From Saccharopolyspora phatthalungensis (GTDB lineage: Bacteria > Actinomycetota > Actinomycetes > Mycobacteriales > Pseudonocardiaceae), in NCBI RefSeq assembly GCF_014203395.1, contig NZ_JACHIW010000001.1, positions 1 through 64,000 of the forward strand: a stretch of 64,000 nt of DNA, given 5' to 3'. The notes beneath the pieces are model-generated. The model was not told where the DNA came from and searched no databases. It worked only from the letters and a program-made list of their open reading frames with translations. Shown piece after piece: positions 1 through 9,554 of the stretch (positions are counted from its first letter, which is position 1; each line of letters opens with the position of its first letter). The position numbers and the translations under genes are program-made.

Positions 1-3000
1 GCACCGCCTCACCACGACCAACCTCGTTGACCTTCGCCGCAACCAGGGTCACCACATCATCCAGCGACACATCCGCGTCCTCCCGCGCCAACGCCACCAC
101 ATCATGTGTGCCCTGGACAACCCGTACCGCCACATCGCGCGGCCCACCCACCAACCGAGCCCACTCAACCTCCATGCACAAATGCGATTCCGTCCAGCCC
201 GCCACACCTTTCGACTCAACACCCGATTGCGACACACCCGAATGTGACCGCCCAGTGAGATCCACCGGCGAGACACTCTGCGCCGGCACACTTCCCTCAG
301 AAACCTTGGCCGCACTGGGATCCAGATAACCCCCGCTAGCCGCCAGATCCGGAACACCGCCACCCGGCACCCCAGCATGACCCGAGGACCACGGCTCGAC
401 CCCCGGCAAGCCACCAACGGCCGCGCCGTCGCCCCAAACCCCCGGCAGATTTGCGAAATCCTGCGGACCCGAGGGCCTACGCCCCACACTCTCATCGACC
501 GAATCCATCCCCCCGAAGCCGAGATCAACCGCGTTCATATCGAAGTCCGCATCGAAAGCAAACAGCCCCGCGTCATCCGCCCCGAACACATCGGGCCACG
601 ACCAATCCTCAACCGCCGGGCCCAACTCAGCATCAACGGCCGGATCAAACCCCCACAACACCAGATCATCCGCCGGGTCGGCGGCCGTACCACCGACCTG
701 ACCGTTGCTCGCGGGAGCCTCGATCAGCGGAACAGCCGACCGCGAATCCGTTTCCTGCGTTGGCGAAGACAACCGAGTCGCATCACCTTCGTCCCTCATT
801 TCCGCAAGCAGACGCGAGCCCCACGATGTGCTCTTCCCGAACTTCTTTCCCAACGTCGCACCGCTGTAGGGCTCACCCGCGTCACGAGCGCGACGCACCT
901 CCACCCGCGCCGCCGCCCGCTCCCTCTCCCACTCGCGTCTCCGAGAAACCCGCTGCCCCGCACCACTCTTGGCCCTAGTTTCCGCACTGATTTCGACAAG
1001 CCGATGCGCACCCCATGCATCGCTCTTCCCGAACTTCGCCCCCAGCGTCGCAGCGGAATACGGCTCACCCGCGTCACGAGCACGACGCGCCTCCACCCGC
1101 GCCGCCTCCTGCGCCAGCGCCCAGTCGGCCCGCCGTGTCGCACCACCCGCATCGTTGATCTCCGCAAGCCGCGCCCGCCCCCACGCACCGCTCTTCCCGA
1201 ACTTCTTTCCCAACGTCGCACCGGTGCAGGGCTCGCCCGCGTCACGAGCGCGACGCGCCTCCACTCGCGCCTCCTCTCGTTCTCGCTCGTGCTTTTGGCC
1301 CTGTGCCGCCAAAACCCGCCCGATCAATTCCACCTCATCACTTATCTCCGCAAGACGGTGCTGTCCCCACGACGCGCTCATTCCGAACTTCTTCCCCAAC
1401 GTCGCACCGGTGTAGGGCTCGCCCGTGGCACTAGCACGACGCGCCTCCGCCCGCGCCTCCTCGCGCAACCGCTCCGCTTCCTGCGCCTGCATAACGGACC
1501 TAGTGACACCACCCTCACCCTTGATTTCTTCAAGCCGCGCCCAACCCCACCGCCTGCTCATGCCGAACTTCTCCGCCAACGAATCACCCGTGTAAGGCTC
1601 ACCCGCGTCACGAGCACGACGCGCCTCCGCCAGCACCTCTTCTCGCGACCACTCCTGTTCCTGCCTACGCATCTCGTGTTCTGTCAGACCACTCTCATCC
1701 CTGATTTCCAAAAGCCGCGCATACCCCCACTGCCGGCTCTTCCCGAACTTCCTCCCCAACGCAGGGCCGCTGTAGGGCTCACCCGCGTCACGAGCACGAC
1801 GCGCCTCCTGCCGCGCCGCCTCATTCACCGACGCCGCATTCACCGACTCCCACTCCCCATTCGGCGCCCCGGCCGCGTCCGCCTCAACCGGAGCGGGGTC
1901 CACCCTCACGTCATTGGGCCCCACCGACAAGCCCGAATCGGACGCACCCTGCCGTTCTGTCAGACCACCGTCGTCTCTGATTTCCGTAAGCCGCGTGTAC
2001 CCCCACTGCCGGCTCTTCCCGAACTTCCTCCCCAGCGCAGGGCCGCTGTAGGGCTTACCCGCATCCCGAGCACGACGCGCCTCTTGTCGCCCCGCTTCGT
2101 TCACCGACTCCCCATACTCCCCGTACGCCGCCCCGGCCGCGTCCACCGCAACCGGCGCCGAATCCACCCTCGCGCCCCCAGGCCCTAGCGACAACCCCGA
2201 ATCGGACGCATTGGTAACGCTAAACTCCGGCGTAATCGTGAAATCCCGCGGACCCAGGGGCCTGCGCGCCGCACCGTCATCGACCGAACCATCGTCACGT
2301 CCCCGCTTGCGGCCTCTGCTCTCACTCAGCGAGCCGGCACCGGCACGAACGCCCAACCCCGACCCCCGGGTACCAAGCCTGTCCGCCAACTCCCGGGAAA
2401 ACCGCACCGCCCCATCACGACCCATCTCACCAGCCCGCGCCGCCACCAGGGCCACCACATCATCCAGCGACACACCCGCATCACCCCGCGCCAGCGCCAC
2501 CACATCATGCGTACCCTGCACAATCCCCACCGCGACCGCACGCGGCCCACCCACCGACCGAGCCCACTCAACCTGCCTACGCAAGTCCTCTTCCGACGAC
2601 CCAGCCACAAAAGCCGAAGCCGGTCGTTCTTCGGCATGGCTCTGCATACCCGCCGACGACGTCGCCGCGCTACTCGCTTCGGCCGAACCCGCAACCACCG
2701 TTTCCCGTTCAGGGACAGCAGTCGACGAACTCGCCAAACCGCCCAGCCCGGCACGCGCACTGGTCTGCTGTGGACCCTGAAGCTGCCCCAGCGCGCCGAA
2801 CGGACGCGGACGAGACCCATCGGCCGCGAACCGCATCCACTCCGGACCACGCCGGCCACGCTCCGGCATCAAGGCGACAACATCACGCTCCAACCCCCGC
2901 GCCACCTCCGAAGCCTGACGCGAGGACACCACACCAGGACCCGCACCCTCCCCAGGCACCAACACCACCGGACCCGTACCGGCATCGCCCACCTGACCGC

Positions 3001-5140
3001 GCACGAACTCCGCAATCCCGGCACCCGAGGCCACCCCCGCCGGAACCGACACCCGCACCGCACCCGCAGGCAACCCCACCGGACCAGGCACCACGCCACC
3101 GGAAGACACCGCGCCCGACGACTCCGGCAGCACCGACGTGTCAGGAAGCACCGGCGACTGCGGCGCACCATCTCCCATCCGAACACTGTCCACTTGGGAC
3201 AGTTCGGCAGAGTGGTCGTCGTATGCCGACGAATCGGGACGGGAATCCACGAGCGCGGCGCTTCGGTCAGCCGGGTCTCCCGGGCTAGGCGAACCCGGCG
3301 CCGGCTCCGAAGCCGAACGCGCCTCCGAGCCGTCGGCAGCAGAAGGCAGAACACTCGCGTGGTCACCGCCGGCGACCGAGTTATGCACCGGCGGTGCACC
3401 GGCACGTGGGCTCCCCGCCGGGCCCGCTCCATCAGAAGGCGACCGATCGCCCCGGTACTCCGCTATACCAGCCGTTCCGAGGCCGTCACGCTGCGGCGAA
3501 TCGGCACGAGAAGCTCCGGCTGTGACACCACCGTCAGCGGCCAGCGGGCCGTTGCGGTACCCCGCAGCATTGTCCACACCAGACGGTGCGACATCGGCGC
3601 GGCCATCTCCGGTATCCGGACTGTAGGCAGGCGGCGGCATGCCAGCACGGGAGTCACCCACCCCTGCCGTACCGTCGGAACCCCGGGAATCGCCGCGAGA
3701 AAGGCTGGCGCCCTGCGGCAGGCTGTACGGCGGCGGCGGCGTGCCCGGTCTGTCGTGACCCCGTAGCGCACCAGATACCGTTGATTCGTCCCCATCCCGC
3801 GACACCGCCGCGATGTCCTGCTCGGGAACGGCGGTCTTGGCGTCCTGCCCCGCTGCGGCACCGGCATGCACATCACGGGGCACGCTGGGTGTGGCCGGAA
3901 TGTCATTGTTCACATCGGACGTTTCGGTCAGGTAGCCGGGCTTTTCGCGGTAGGCCTCCGGAAGACCGTTGATCTCCGCTAACCCGGGTTTCTCGCCCGT
4001 CTGCGAACCGGAATCCGCCCTCGACTCCTCGAACGTCTCCGCCTCGGTCTGCTTCTCGGCGCTGCCGGAATCCTTCTCCCAGGCGTCCCGGGCCCTCCCA
4101 GCCGGAAGCAATTCGCCACGCAGCGCCAGACCCGCGATGTTTCCGACACCCGAACCGATCGCCTCCGACACCCCAGCGGTAAACGAGAACGGATTCCACT
4201 GCGCACCCTGACCACTGATCGCCCCATACCCAGCCTCGCCCAGCATCTCGGTCAGGCCCTCTTCAAACGCCTCCCCCAACCCATGACCAAACCGCACCGC
4301 CCACATCGCCCGCACCGACATCCCCGTGAAATCATCAATATCCTTCGACACCACATCAGCAAACCTCGCCACCGAAGACACCGGATACCGCTCCGCATGC
4401 TCCTCCGCCGCATGCTTGGCCGCCGCCGCCAACACCTCAACATCGATCTTGTCACCCAAACCCCGCACCAACACCTTGCTGATCGCATTACCCACCACAT
4501 TGCCCAACGCCGACAGCGGCACCGCCAGCAACCCACTAAAGGAACCGACCCCCACCGCCATCTCCGACATCGCCGCATCCCACTTCTCCCGCGTCCCCAA
4601 CGCAAACTGCAACCCCTGCGCCCCGGCATCCATCACCACCTGCAACCCCACCCCCACCACCTGGCTCATCGCCAAACGCATGAACAACTGACCCCACCAC
4701 CGAGTCAGCAACAACCGCATCACCGCGAACCGCGCCGCCAACCACGCCATACTCGCCCCACCAGTAGGCCCCGCCATCGCCACCGCCCACGCGATCTCCG
4801 CCACCAACAGCAGCAAACCCCCCACCGTCACAAACTTCAAATACTGCACCTGCACCGCCAAATTCCGCACAAACCCCGCCAACTCCCGCAAACCCACACC
4901 ACCCGACTCCAACACCGGACCAAACGCCCCCAACCGCTCCGCGAACCGATCCGCCGCCTTCCCCGAAAACCCACCCCGCACCCGCCCCACCACCTCCCCC
5001 ACCACCGGACCCAACACCTCCACCGCCACCGCACCCGACTCCAACCGCTCCGCCACCGCGAACAACGCATCCTCATCCGCATCCGTCATATCCTCACCGG
5101 TCAAAACCTGAAAAAGCCGCCTCACCCCCTCCGGCACCAT
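1..5140 (-). CDS. Giant WXG100-like, polymorphic-toxin-type T7SS protein (3' end outside window)
   Basis: One minus-strand frame stays open from an ATG at 5140 to the left window edge (at least 1713 codons); three long antisense open frames lie in register with it. Residues 1 to about 260 match the actinobacterial WXG100-like N-terminal domain of very large T7SS substrates: start MVPEGVRRLFQVLTGEDM, an ADEDAL segment, then helices with MAWLAARF and WWGQLFMRLAMSQ. A disordered Pro/Ser/Asp-rich region follows. Seven HTH-like modules lie at residues ~1010-1440. A block near residues 850-915 recurs at the cut end. No toxin domain is visible, so the C-terminal effector, if present, lies outside the window. 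Proximity to an ESX locus suggests export by it (inference). The coding strand is strikingly G-rich compared with neighbours. Confidence 0.85.
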   Translation of the reverse strand, partial: MVPEGVRRLFQVLTGEDMTDADEDALFAVAERLESGAVAVEVLGPVVGEVVGRVRGGFSGKAADRFAERLGAFGPVLESGGVGLRELAGFVRNLAVQVQYLKFVTVGGLLLLVAEIAWAVAMAGPTGGASMAWLAARFAVMRLLLTRWWGQLFMRLAMSQVVGVGLQVVMDAGAQGLQFALGTREKWDAAMSEMAVGVGSFSGLLAVPLSALGNVVGNAISKVLVRGLGDKIDVEVLAAAAKHAAEEHAERYPVSSVARFADVVSKDIDDFTGMSVRAMWAVRFGHGLGEAFEEGLTEMLGEAGYGAISGQGAQWNPFSFTAGVSEAIGSGVGNIAGLALRGELLPAGRARDAWEKDSGSAEKQTEAETFEESRADSGSQTGEKPGLAEINGLPEAYREKPGYLTETSDVNNDIPATPSVPRDVHAGAAAGQDAKTAVPEQDIAAVSRDGDESTVSGALRGHDRPGTPPPPYSLPQGASLSRGDSRGSDGTAGVGDSRAGMPPPAYSPDTGDGRADVAPSGVDNAAGYRNGPLAADGGVTAGASRADSPQRDGLGTAGIAEYRGDRSPSDGAGPAGSPRAGAPPVHNSVAGGDHASVLPSAADGSEARSASEPAPGSPSPGDPADRSAALVDSRPDSSAYDDHSAELSQVDSVRMGDGAPQSPVLPDTSVLPESSGAVSSGGVVPGPVGLPAGAVRVSVPAGVASGAGIAEFVRGQVGDAGTGPVVLVPGEGAGPGVVSSRQASEVARGLERDVVALMPERGRRGPEWMRFAADGSRPRPFGALGQLQGPQQTSARAGLGGLASSSTAVPERETVVAGSAEASSAATSSAGMQSHAEERPASAFVAGSSEEDLRRQVEWARSVGGPRAVAVGIVQGTHDVVALARGDAGVSLDDVVALVAARAGEMGRDGAVRFSRELADRLGTRGSGLGVRAGAGSLSESRGRKRGRDDGSVDDGAARRPLGPRDFTITPEFSVTNASDSGLSLGPGGARVDSAPVAVDAAGAAYGEYGESVNEAGRQEARRARDAGKPYSGPALGRKFGKSRQWGYTRLTEIRDDGGLTERQGASDSGLSVGPNDVRVDPAPVEADAAGAPNGEWESVNAASVNEAARQEARRARDAGEPYSGPALGRKFGKSRQWGYARLLEIRDESGLTEHEMRRQEQEWSREEVLAEARRARDAGEPYTGDSLAEKFGMSRRWGWARLEEIKGEGGVTRSVMQAQEAERLREEARAEARRASATGEPYTGATLGKKFGMSASWGQHRLAEISDEVELIGRVLAAQGQKHEREREEARVEARRARDAGEPCTGATLGKKFGKSGAWGRARLAEINDAGGATRRADWALAQEAARVEARRARDAGEPYSAATLGAKFGKSDAWGAHRLVEISAETRAKSGAGQRVSRRREWERERAAARVEVRRARDAGEPYSGATLGKKFGKSTSWGSRLLAEMRDEGDATRLSSPTQETDSRSAVPLIEAPASNGQVGGTAADPADDLVLWGFDPAVDAELGPAVEDWSWPDVFGADDAGLFAFDADFDMNAVDLGFGGMDSVDESVGRRPSGPQDFANLPGVWGDGAAVGGLPGVEPWSSGHAGVPGGGVPDLAASGGYLDPSAAKVSEGSVPAQSVSPVDLTGRSHSGVSQSGVESKGVAGWTESHLCMEVEWARLVGGPRDVAVRVVQGTHDVVALAREDADVSLDDVVTLVAAKVNEVGRGEAV
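820..2110 (-). repeat. Seven tandem HTH-like modules inside the giant protein
   Basis: Seven copies, spaced about 170-280 bp, encode a ~45-residue unit: an Arg-rich helix (EARRARDAGEPYSG), then xxLGKKFGKS, two variable residues, WGxxRLxEI and an acidic tail. Copies lie near 830, 1020, 1190, 1380, 1560, 1735 and 2015. The LGKKFGKSxxWG core has the look of a helix-turn-helix recognition segment. Spacers differ in length and composition, so this is a diverging modular array rather than a simple tandem repeat. Confidence 0.75.
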
Positions 5141-5343
5141 CAAGGACACACAAACCACCCAATCAGATCACGCTCGACCCAAGTCACACGACCGCCGCGC
5201 CGGTAGTATGAACCAGCCCTCCCGCCCTTAACCCATTTGCCCCCATATGCGCAGGGGTTTTGCGCGTTCTGATAGCAAAACCACGCAAAAAAGGGCACGC
5301 GCGACCCGGAACCACGCGCACCCGATACCGACCGGATATCGCC

Positions 5344-5391
5344 GATCGGCGCCAGGGCGGATCCGATCAATCCCGCCCTGACGCCGATCCC
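5344..5391 (-). terminator. Probable terminator of the leftward ESX operon
   Basis: An imperfect inverted repeat pairs GATCGGCGCCAGGGCGG with CCCGCCCTGACGCCGATC. It lies just downstream of the last leftward ESX-operon gene (stop at 5473), in the 332-bp gap before the giant gene. The rest of that gap holds nothing I recognise. Confidence 0.45.
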
Positions 5392-5472
5392 GGTCAGCAA
5401 TGCTGCTATCGACTTTTAGCGCAGCCGCGTGACCGTGGCGCAGCGCCGAGACGGTCACAAACGGCAACGGGA

Positions 5473-5799
5473 CTACGTCCGCTTCGAAGCCGAGTTCGTC
5501 GCATCGGAGTTCATGTCGTCGTAGACCTTGCTGAGGTCGCCCAGATCCTGTTCCGATCCGCGCAGCACCTCACCGAACGATTCGAGAGCATGCAAGACCC
5601 CGTCGAGCACCGCCAACTGCTTCTCCACCGGATTCGCGATGGCCGGCGTCGTCCCCGCGGCTTCCTTGAGCTGCTCGCGGGTCACGCGGAGGCTGTGGAG
5701 CTTGGCCGTTACGGACCCCGCCAGATCCCCGACAGTGCCGGCGCCGGTCCGCATCCCCTGTATGTCGGCCCAGAAGGCCGAGTCGTCACTTGCTGCCAT
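5473..5799 (-). CDS. Small ESX-locus protein, 108 aa
   Basis: Last gene of the leftward ESX operon; its start overlaps the upstream YbaB-like gene by 14 bp, implying translational coupling. It is a mostly helical soluble protein without signal peptide or membrane segment. It begins MAASDDSAFWADIQGMR and has heptad-like spacing around KLHSLRVTREQLKEA and VLDGVLHALESFGEVLRGSE. Size and predicted helical hairpin resemble WXG100-superfamily proteins, but no W-x-G is present. A role as ESX substrate or chaperone partner is inferred only from position. Confidence 0.7.
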   Translation of the reverse strand: MAASDDSAFWADIQGMRTGAGTVGDLAGSVTAKLHSLRVTREQLKEAAGTTPAIANPVEKQLAVLDGVLHALESFGEVLRGSEQDLGDLSKVYDDMNSDATNSASKRT

Positions 5800-6244
5800 T
5801 GGTATCCGCCTCCTCGTTGTTGCCGCTCGGCTTCTTGTTATCCGGGAACAGCGGTGTTTCCGCGGTCTTGACGGCCTCTTCGAACATCTGCTTCAGGTCG
5901 AAGTCACCATTGAAGATCTCCCCGATCGGGAGACCGACGCCGGTCGGTGCCAGCTGGTTGAACACGTCCATGGACTTCTTCGCGGCCTCGTCCTGCGCCG
6001 TCTGCACCGCCTCGACGATGCGGCTGGCCAGCTCCGCGGGCGCCAGGCTGCGATAGCGCGAACCCGACAGCTTCAGCCCGGTCAGCCGCTGCCGGTGATC
6101 GACGGTGGCCGTGATCATGCGGTCCTTGGTACGGAAGGACGTGGTTTCCTTTTCGACCTGCTCCTGAGCCTCGCGAATGCGCTTCTGCTGACTCTGAAGC
6201 TCCTGGAGCGCCGTCTCCATCTCATTGAACATGGGCGATGACAT
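5786..6244 (-). CDS. YbaB/EbfC-like protein of the ESX operon
   Basis: 152 aa, start ATG 6244. The layout is YbaB/EbfC-like: an N-terminal coiled helix (MFNEMETALQELQSQQKRI), a central beta region (SFRTKDRMITATVDHRQRLTGLKLSG), then a helix (LAPAELASRIVEAVQTAQDEA). The C-terminal tail is acidic and disordered. YbaB-fold proteins are frequent in mycobacterial ESX loci (EspL-like, next to the EspB/EspK region), where they act as cytosolic accessory or chaperone factors; some family members bind DNA. Here the gene sits between the large repeat protein and the 108-residue protein, consistent with chaperoning a neighbouring substrate (inference). Confidence 0.7.
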   Translation of the reverse strand: MSSPMFNEMETALQELQSQQKRIREAQEQVEKETTSFRTKDRMITATVDHRQRLTGLKLSGSRYRSLAPAELASRIVEAVQTAQDEAAKKSMDVFNQLAPTGVGLPIGEIFNGDFDLKQMFEEAVKTAETPLFPDNKKPSGNNEEADTNGSK

Positions 6245-6285
6245 GGCACTTGTCCTTTCCTCGCTCGGGATTGGTGACTGTCGCG

Positions 6286-9200
6286 CTACGCGCTTCCGGT
6301 CGCGGTCTCCTCCTCGCGCTGGCCCTCGGTGGGCTGCTGCGCCGGCTGACGCGCACCGCGAACCGGCCCGGCGGCCACGATCTCCTCGTCCAGTTCGTAG
6401 CCTTCTTCATCGGGCCGACCGATCACGCTCAGCCCGCTGGCCTCATTGGCGCCCCACACCTCGTCGTCCTCCGACAACCAGGTTTCGCGCTCGCGTTCCT
6501 TCTGATCGCTGCCCTGGCCGCCCATGCCGCCCATGCCTGGCGGCATCATCGGGGGCATCATGCCGGGCGAACCCATGCCACCGGGCGAACCACCGGACAT
6601 CTGCGCGGGCGGCATCTGCATCGCGCCTGCGCCGCCGCCGAGCCCGGAGCCGCTGCCCGGACCGCCCAGGCCCGAACCGGCACCGGTGCTCAGGCCAGAG
6701 GAAGCGCCGCTGCCGAGTCCGGAGCCGGCACCGAGTCCGGAGCCGCCGCCGAGCCCGCCGCCAGGACTTGGCACCCCTGCGCCTGCACCCGCGCCTGCGC
6801 CGGACCCGAGGCCGCCCCCTGCAGGGTCGAAGCCGGGGAGCGGGTTGCCGTTGGAGTCGAAGCCAGGCAGCGGGTTGCCGTTCTGATCGAAGCCGGGCAG
6901 CGGGTTGCCGTTGGCATCCAGCCCAGGCGTAAAGCCGCCGCCAAGGCCACCATCGGCCGGGCTGCTTCCGGGCAGCGGGTTGCCGTTCTGGTCGAATCCA
7001 GGCAGCGGGTGGCCGCTGGAGTCGAACCCGGGCAACGGGTGGCCGTTCTGATCGAAGCCGGGCAGCGGGTTGCCGTTGGCATCCAGCCCAGGCGTAAAGC
7101 CGCCACCGAGACCGCCATCGGCCGGATTCTGTCCGGGCAGCGGGTTGCCGTTGGAATCGTGCCCAGGCAATGGATGACCGTTCTGGTCGAAACCGGGCAG
7201 CGGGTTGCCGTTGGCGTCCAAGCCAGGCGTAAAGCCGCCACCAAGACCGGCATCAGCCGGATCCATGCCGGGCAACGGCTGGCCGTTGGAGTCGTGCCCA
7301 GGCAACGGGTTGCCGTTTTGGTCGAAGCCGGGCAGCGGGTGGCCGTTGGCGTCCAAGCCAGGCACGAAGCCGCCACCAAGACCACCATCGGCCGGATTCC
7401 CCCCAGGCAACGGGTTGCCGTTCTGGTCGAAACCGGGCAGCGGCTTGCCGTTCTGGTCGAATCCAGGCAGCGGCTTACCGTTCTCATCGTGCCCAGGCAA
7501 CGGGTTGCCGTTCTGATCGAACCCGGGCAGCGGGTTGCCATTCGCATCCAACCCAGTGGATCCACCGCCGTTCGGATCCGGCACGTTCCGCCTGCTGCCC
7601 AAACCACCACCAGCGCCAGGGCCACCGCCGAGAATGGGCGGCGGAACGACGCCACCAGCCGCAGGGTCGCCGCCCAAGCCGCCACCAGCGCCAGGGCCAC
7701 CACCCAAGCCACCGCCAGCTCCAGGGCCGCCCAAACCATCGCCAGGCGCAGGCACGTCGCCACCCAAACCGCCACCAGGCGCAGGCACGTCGCCACCCAA
7801 GCCACCGCCAGGCGCAGGCACGTCGCCACCCAAGCCACCGCCAGGCGCAGGCACGTCACCACCCAAGCCACCGCCAGGGCCACCGCCCAAACCGCCACCG
7901 GCGCCAGGGCCACCACCCAAGCCGCCGCCAGGCGCAGGCACGCCGCCACCCAAACCGCCACCAGGCGGCGGAACAGTCGCCCCACCGCCGGCTCCAGGGC
8001 CACCACCCAAACCGCCACCGGCGCCAGGGCCACCACCCAAATCACCGCCAGGCGCAGGCACGTCACCACCCAAACCGCCACCGGCGCCAGGGCCACCACC
8101 CAAGCCACCGCCGGCGCCAGGGCCACCACCCAAATCACCGCCAGGCGCAGGCACGTCACCACCCAAACCGCCACCGGCGCCAGGGCCACCACCCAAGCCA
8201 CCGCCGGCGCCAGGGCCACCACCCAAATCACCGCCGGGCGGCGGGACATTCGAGCCAAGGTCACCACCGGGCGGCGGAACGGTCAAATCACCACCGGGCG
8301 GCAAGCCACCGTCAAGCGGCGGAAGGCTCGTATCGCCACCAGGCGGAACCTCCGAACCGGGGCCACCGCCCGAGTTGCTGGTCGACGGCTCCGTGAGCGC
8401 GGTCAGGGCAGTGGTCGCGGTGAGCATGGCCGGGTGCAGGTCCCGCATGGCGTCTCGCGCGGCGTTGTCCAGCTCGTCCATCATTTGCGAGATCCGGTTG
8501 TTGATCTCGTCGTTCATCTTGGTCCAGGTCTCGGCATTCGCGAGACTCCCCAGCCGGAACGTGTTCACCACTTCGGTAATGCGATTCTGCGCGCCCTTGC
8601 GCCCGTCCAGGGCGACCAGGATGTCCAACGAGTAGTTGGGCTGGCCGTGCACGATCGTGCCGTCGATGAGGTGTTGCACTACCTCTCGCGCGTGGTTCGC
8701 GGCCCCCGTTTCCGGCATCGAGCCGATACCCTCGCTGCTGATCCGAAACCACGTTTGCGCGAGCTTTTCCGCGGCCAACCGCAGCTGGGTCTCCATCTCG
8801 TACAATGCATCGGAGACCTTGACACCGTTATTGTTTGTGACCTGCTCGTGCAGGTCTTGGAGCGAATCGGCGTTGGTTTCCATCCGCTGCTGGATCACGT
8901 TCGCCGCTTGGCCCTTGACGTTCGAGTCCGGCGCCTCAAGGTTCTTGGCCCAGGCGCGGTAATCGTCAGAGGCTTGCTTCAGCCACTGCTCGTACTCCTC
9001 GACCTTCCGCCGCGCGTCCCGAACACTCGGGAGATCCAGCGAACCACGCCGAAGGGAATACAGATCCTGTGCGATCGTGTCCATCCTGCTGGACAGGTCT
9101 CGCCATGCCCGGTAGGCGTCGTAGTTGTAATTGGCGCCGAAGTACTGCTTGTCCCAGGCGTGGTAGCCGATCTGATCGGCCATGCCCGAGCCTTTGTCGT

Positions 9201-9363
9201 ACTCTTTCCCTGCCGTGTCGGCGGTGTACTTGAGCCACTGCTTGTCCGCAGCTCCAAAGTCGACTTTGTCACCGGTGAGAGCGAGGAGTACCTGCCCGAA
9301 GTTCCACTCTGTCCAGTGGGTGTTGCCGGGAACGTTCAGATTGCCTGATTCCTCTTCAGACAT
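6286..9363 (-). CDS. Large repeat-rich ESX protein (AAWKG-like)
   Basis: 1025 aa; ATG at 9363 preceded by GAGGAG. Residues 1 to ~340 are helical and aromatic-rich (GNTHWTEWNF, HAWDKQYFGANYNYDAYRAW) and resemble the N-terminal region of actinobacterial proteins annotated as AAWKG family; I hold that name loosely. Residues ~358-588 are Gly/Pro/Ala low-complexity repeats (GLGGGPGAGG, DVPAPGG). Residues ~600-845 are a decapeptide-type array (FDQNGNPLPG, LDANGNPLPG). A Gly/Met-rich stretch and an acidic tail containing EEIVAAGP finish the protein. There is no Sec signal or membrane segment. Placement directly after the WXG100 genes suggests an ESX-secreted, possibly surface-associated or Ca-binding protein; Asp/Asn-rich turns would fit ion binding, but that is speculative. 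Confidence 0.75.
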   Translation of the reverse strand: MSEEESGNLNVPGNTHWTEWNFGQVLLALTGDKVDFGAADKQWLKYTADTAGKEYDKGSGMADQIGYHAWDKQYFGANYNYDAYRAWRDLSSRMDTIAQDLYSLRRGSLDLPSVRDARRKVEEYEQWLKQASDDYRAWAKNLEAPDSNVKGQAANVIQQRMETNADSLQDLHEQVTNNNGVKVSDALYEMETQLRLAAEKLAQTWFRISSEGIGSMPETGAANHAREVVQHLIDGTIVHGQPNYSLDILVALDGRKGAQNRITEVVNTFRLGSLANAETWTKMNDEINNRISQMMDELDNAARDAMRDLHPAMLTATTALTALTEPSTSNSGGGPGSEVPPGGDTSLPPLDGGLPPGGDLTVPPPGGDLGSNVPPPGGDLGGGPGAGGGLGGGPGAGGGLGGDVPAPGGDLGGGPGAGGGLGGGPGAGGGLGGDVPAPGGDLGGGPGAGGGLGGGPGAGGGATVPPPGGGLGGGVPAPGGGLGGGPGAGGGLGGGPGGGLGGDVPAPGGGLGGDVPAPGGGLGGDVPAPGGGLGGDVPAPGDGLGGPGAGGGLGGGPGAGGGLGGDPAAGGVVPPPILGGGPGAGGGLGSRRNVPDPNGGGSTGLDANGNPLPGFDQNGNPLPGHDENGKPLPGFDQNGKPLPGFDQNGNPLPGGNPADGGLGGGFVPGLDANGHPLPGFDQNGNPLPGHDSNGQPLPGMDPADAGLGGGFTPGLDANGNPLPGFDQNGHPLPGHDSNGNPLPGQNPADGGLGGGFTPGLDANGNPLPGFDQNGHPLPGFDSSGHPLPGFDQNGNPLPGSSPADGGLGGGFTPGLDANGNPLPGFDQNGNPLPGFDSNGNPLPGFDPAGGGLGSGAGAGAGAGVPSPGGGLGGGSGLGAGSGLGSGASSGLSTGAGSGLGGPGSGSGLGGGAGAMQMPPAQMSGGSPGGMGSPGMMPPMMPPGMGGMGGQGSDQKERERETWLSEDDEVWGANEASGLSVIGRPDEEGYELDEEIVAAGPVRGARQPAQQPTEGQREEETATGSA
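6830..8290 (-). repeat. Coding repeat arrays in the AAWKG-like gene
   Basis: From 6830 to about 7560 the gene repeats 30-bp units encoding [FL]D.NGNPLPG, with longer inserted units of the type PADGGLGGGFTPG. From about 7600 to 8290 it repeats units encoding GLGGGPGAGG and VPAPGGGLGG. The arrays are in frame and protein-coding, probably prone to copy-number change. Confidence 0.85.
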
Positions 9364-9554
9364 TGATTCTCCTCGATCACAACGATGGCCCGTTCGGCTA
9401 GCTGGTTAAGAGTACTGCTTCACCGGAAAACGACGGCCCGCGCCGTGGGGCTCGAATACCGGCGCATCCGTGGTCGCCCGGGGACATCACGATGTGCCCG
9501 AGCACATCATTCCGGATCGGCCGCGGGGTCTTCGTGCCCCACAGACGGACTTGA

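Noticed and set aside
377..2188. Long rightward open frame of 603 codons
   Set aside because: It is the codon-register antisense of the giant minus-strand gene, rich in Arg/Pro/Thr/His; the minus frame has the recognisable WXG100-like domain and HTH modules. The same applies to 2507-3766 and 4283-5206.
6830..8290. Possible CRISPR-like array
   Set aside because: Repeats are contiguous, in frame and protein-coding, with no unique spacers; no cas genes are present.
6238..9348. Rightward open frame of 1036 codons
   Set aside because: Antisense shadow of the AAWKG-like repeat gene; its Gln-Arg-Val repeats only mirror the coding repeats.
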